Below, in pieces: positions 5,573 to 5,587 of a stretch of 5,587 nucleotides of DNA. The notes under the pieces were generated by a model. That model saw nothing but the letters and a program-made list of their open reading frames with translations, did not search any database and was not told the origin of the DNA. The position numbers were made by a program, and so were the translations under genes. Within the stretch, counting starts at the first letter, position 1, and each line of letters starts with the position of its first letter. This DNA is from Rhodospirillales bacterium (GTDB taxonomy: Bacteria > Pseudomonadota > Alphaproteobacteria > Acetobacterales > Acetobacteraceae): positions 1 through 5,587 of the forward strand of contig JAATGE010000323.1 of NCBI GenBank assembly GCA_015654825.1, in the 5' to 3' direction.

Positions 5573-5587
5573 AGGCCAGGGCTCTGC
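5573..5587 (+). repeat. Start of a further repeat copy R4, cut by window end
   Basis: The last bases (AAGGCCAGGGCTCTGC) match the left end of the element at 4686-4911 apart from one missing G. This suggests another copy begins just beyond the operon and runs off the window. Confidence 0.6.

Overview
The window carries a compact, co-directional (+ strand) chaperone-usher pilus locus of the Csu / spore-coat-U type. It is bordered by, and interrupted by, copies of a GC-rich, hairpin-forming repeat family. The high G+C, strong GC3 bias (which creates long spurious antisense reading frames) and the repeat built on a GGGGCTCTGCCCC palindrome followed by TGGACCCC suggest a high-GC alphaproteobacterium, most likely of the Acetobacteraceae / Rhodospirillales type. 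That assignment is inference from style and memory, not from a marker gene.

Layout. 1-314 is non-coding and holds two converging repeat copies (1-73 and about 137-314) around a short AT-richer spacer. 315-1005 has no gene I can support; its last 250 bases are AT-richer and probably hold the operon promoter. 1006-1494 is a secreted SCPU-domain pilin. 1550-2263 is a PapD-like periplasmic chaperone. 2260-4656 is the outer-membrane usher, overlapping the chaperone stop by four bases (GTGA). 4657-4971 is a 315-base gap almost filled by a 226-bp repeat element with terminal inverted repeats (4686-4911). 4972-5496 is a second SCPU-domain protein, probably the tip subunit. After it come a hairpin (5517-5541) and the first bases of another repeat copy, cut by the window end.

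How the parts work together. Both SCPU proteins have signal peptides and would enter the periplasm unfolded. The chaperone would cap them by donor-strand complementation, and the usher would polymerise and secrete them. The first SCPU protein has about 16 mature residues before its first cysteine, enough for a donor strand. The last SCPU protein has only a few, so it can probably accept a strand but not donate one, as expected of a pilus tip or chain-capping adhesin.

The main oddities are the structured repeat inside the operon between usher and tip gene, the modular (mosaic) organisation of that repeat family, and a tandemly duplicated Ser/Gly-rich insert in the usher barrel. The core system belongs to a known family; I see no wholly new system here.
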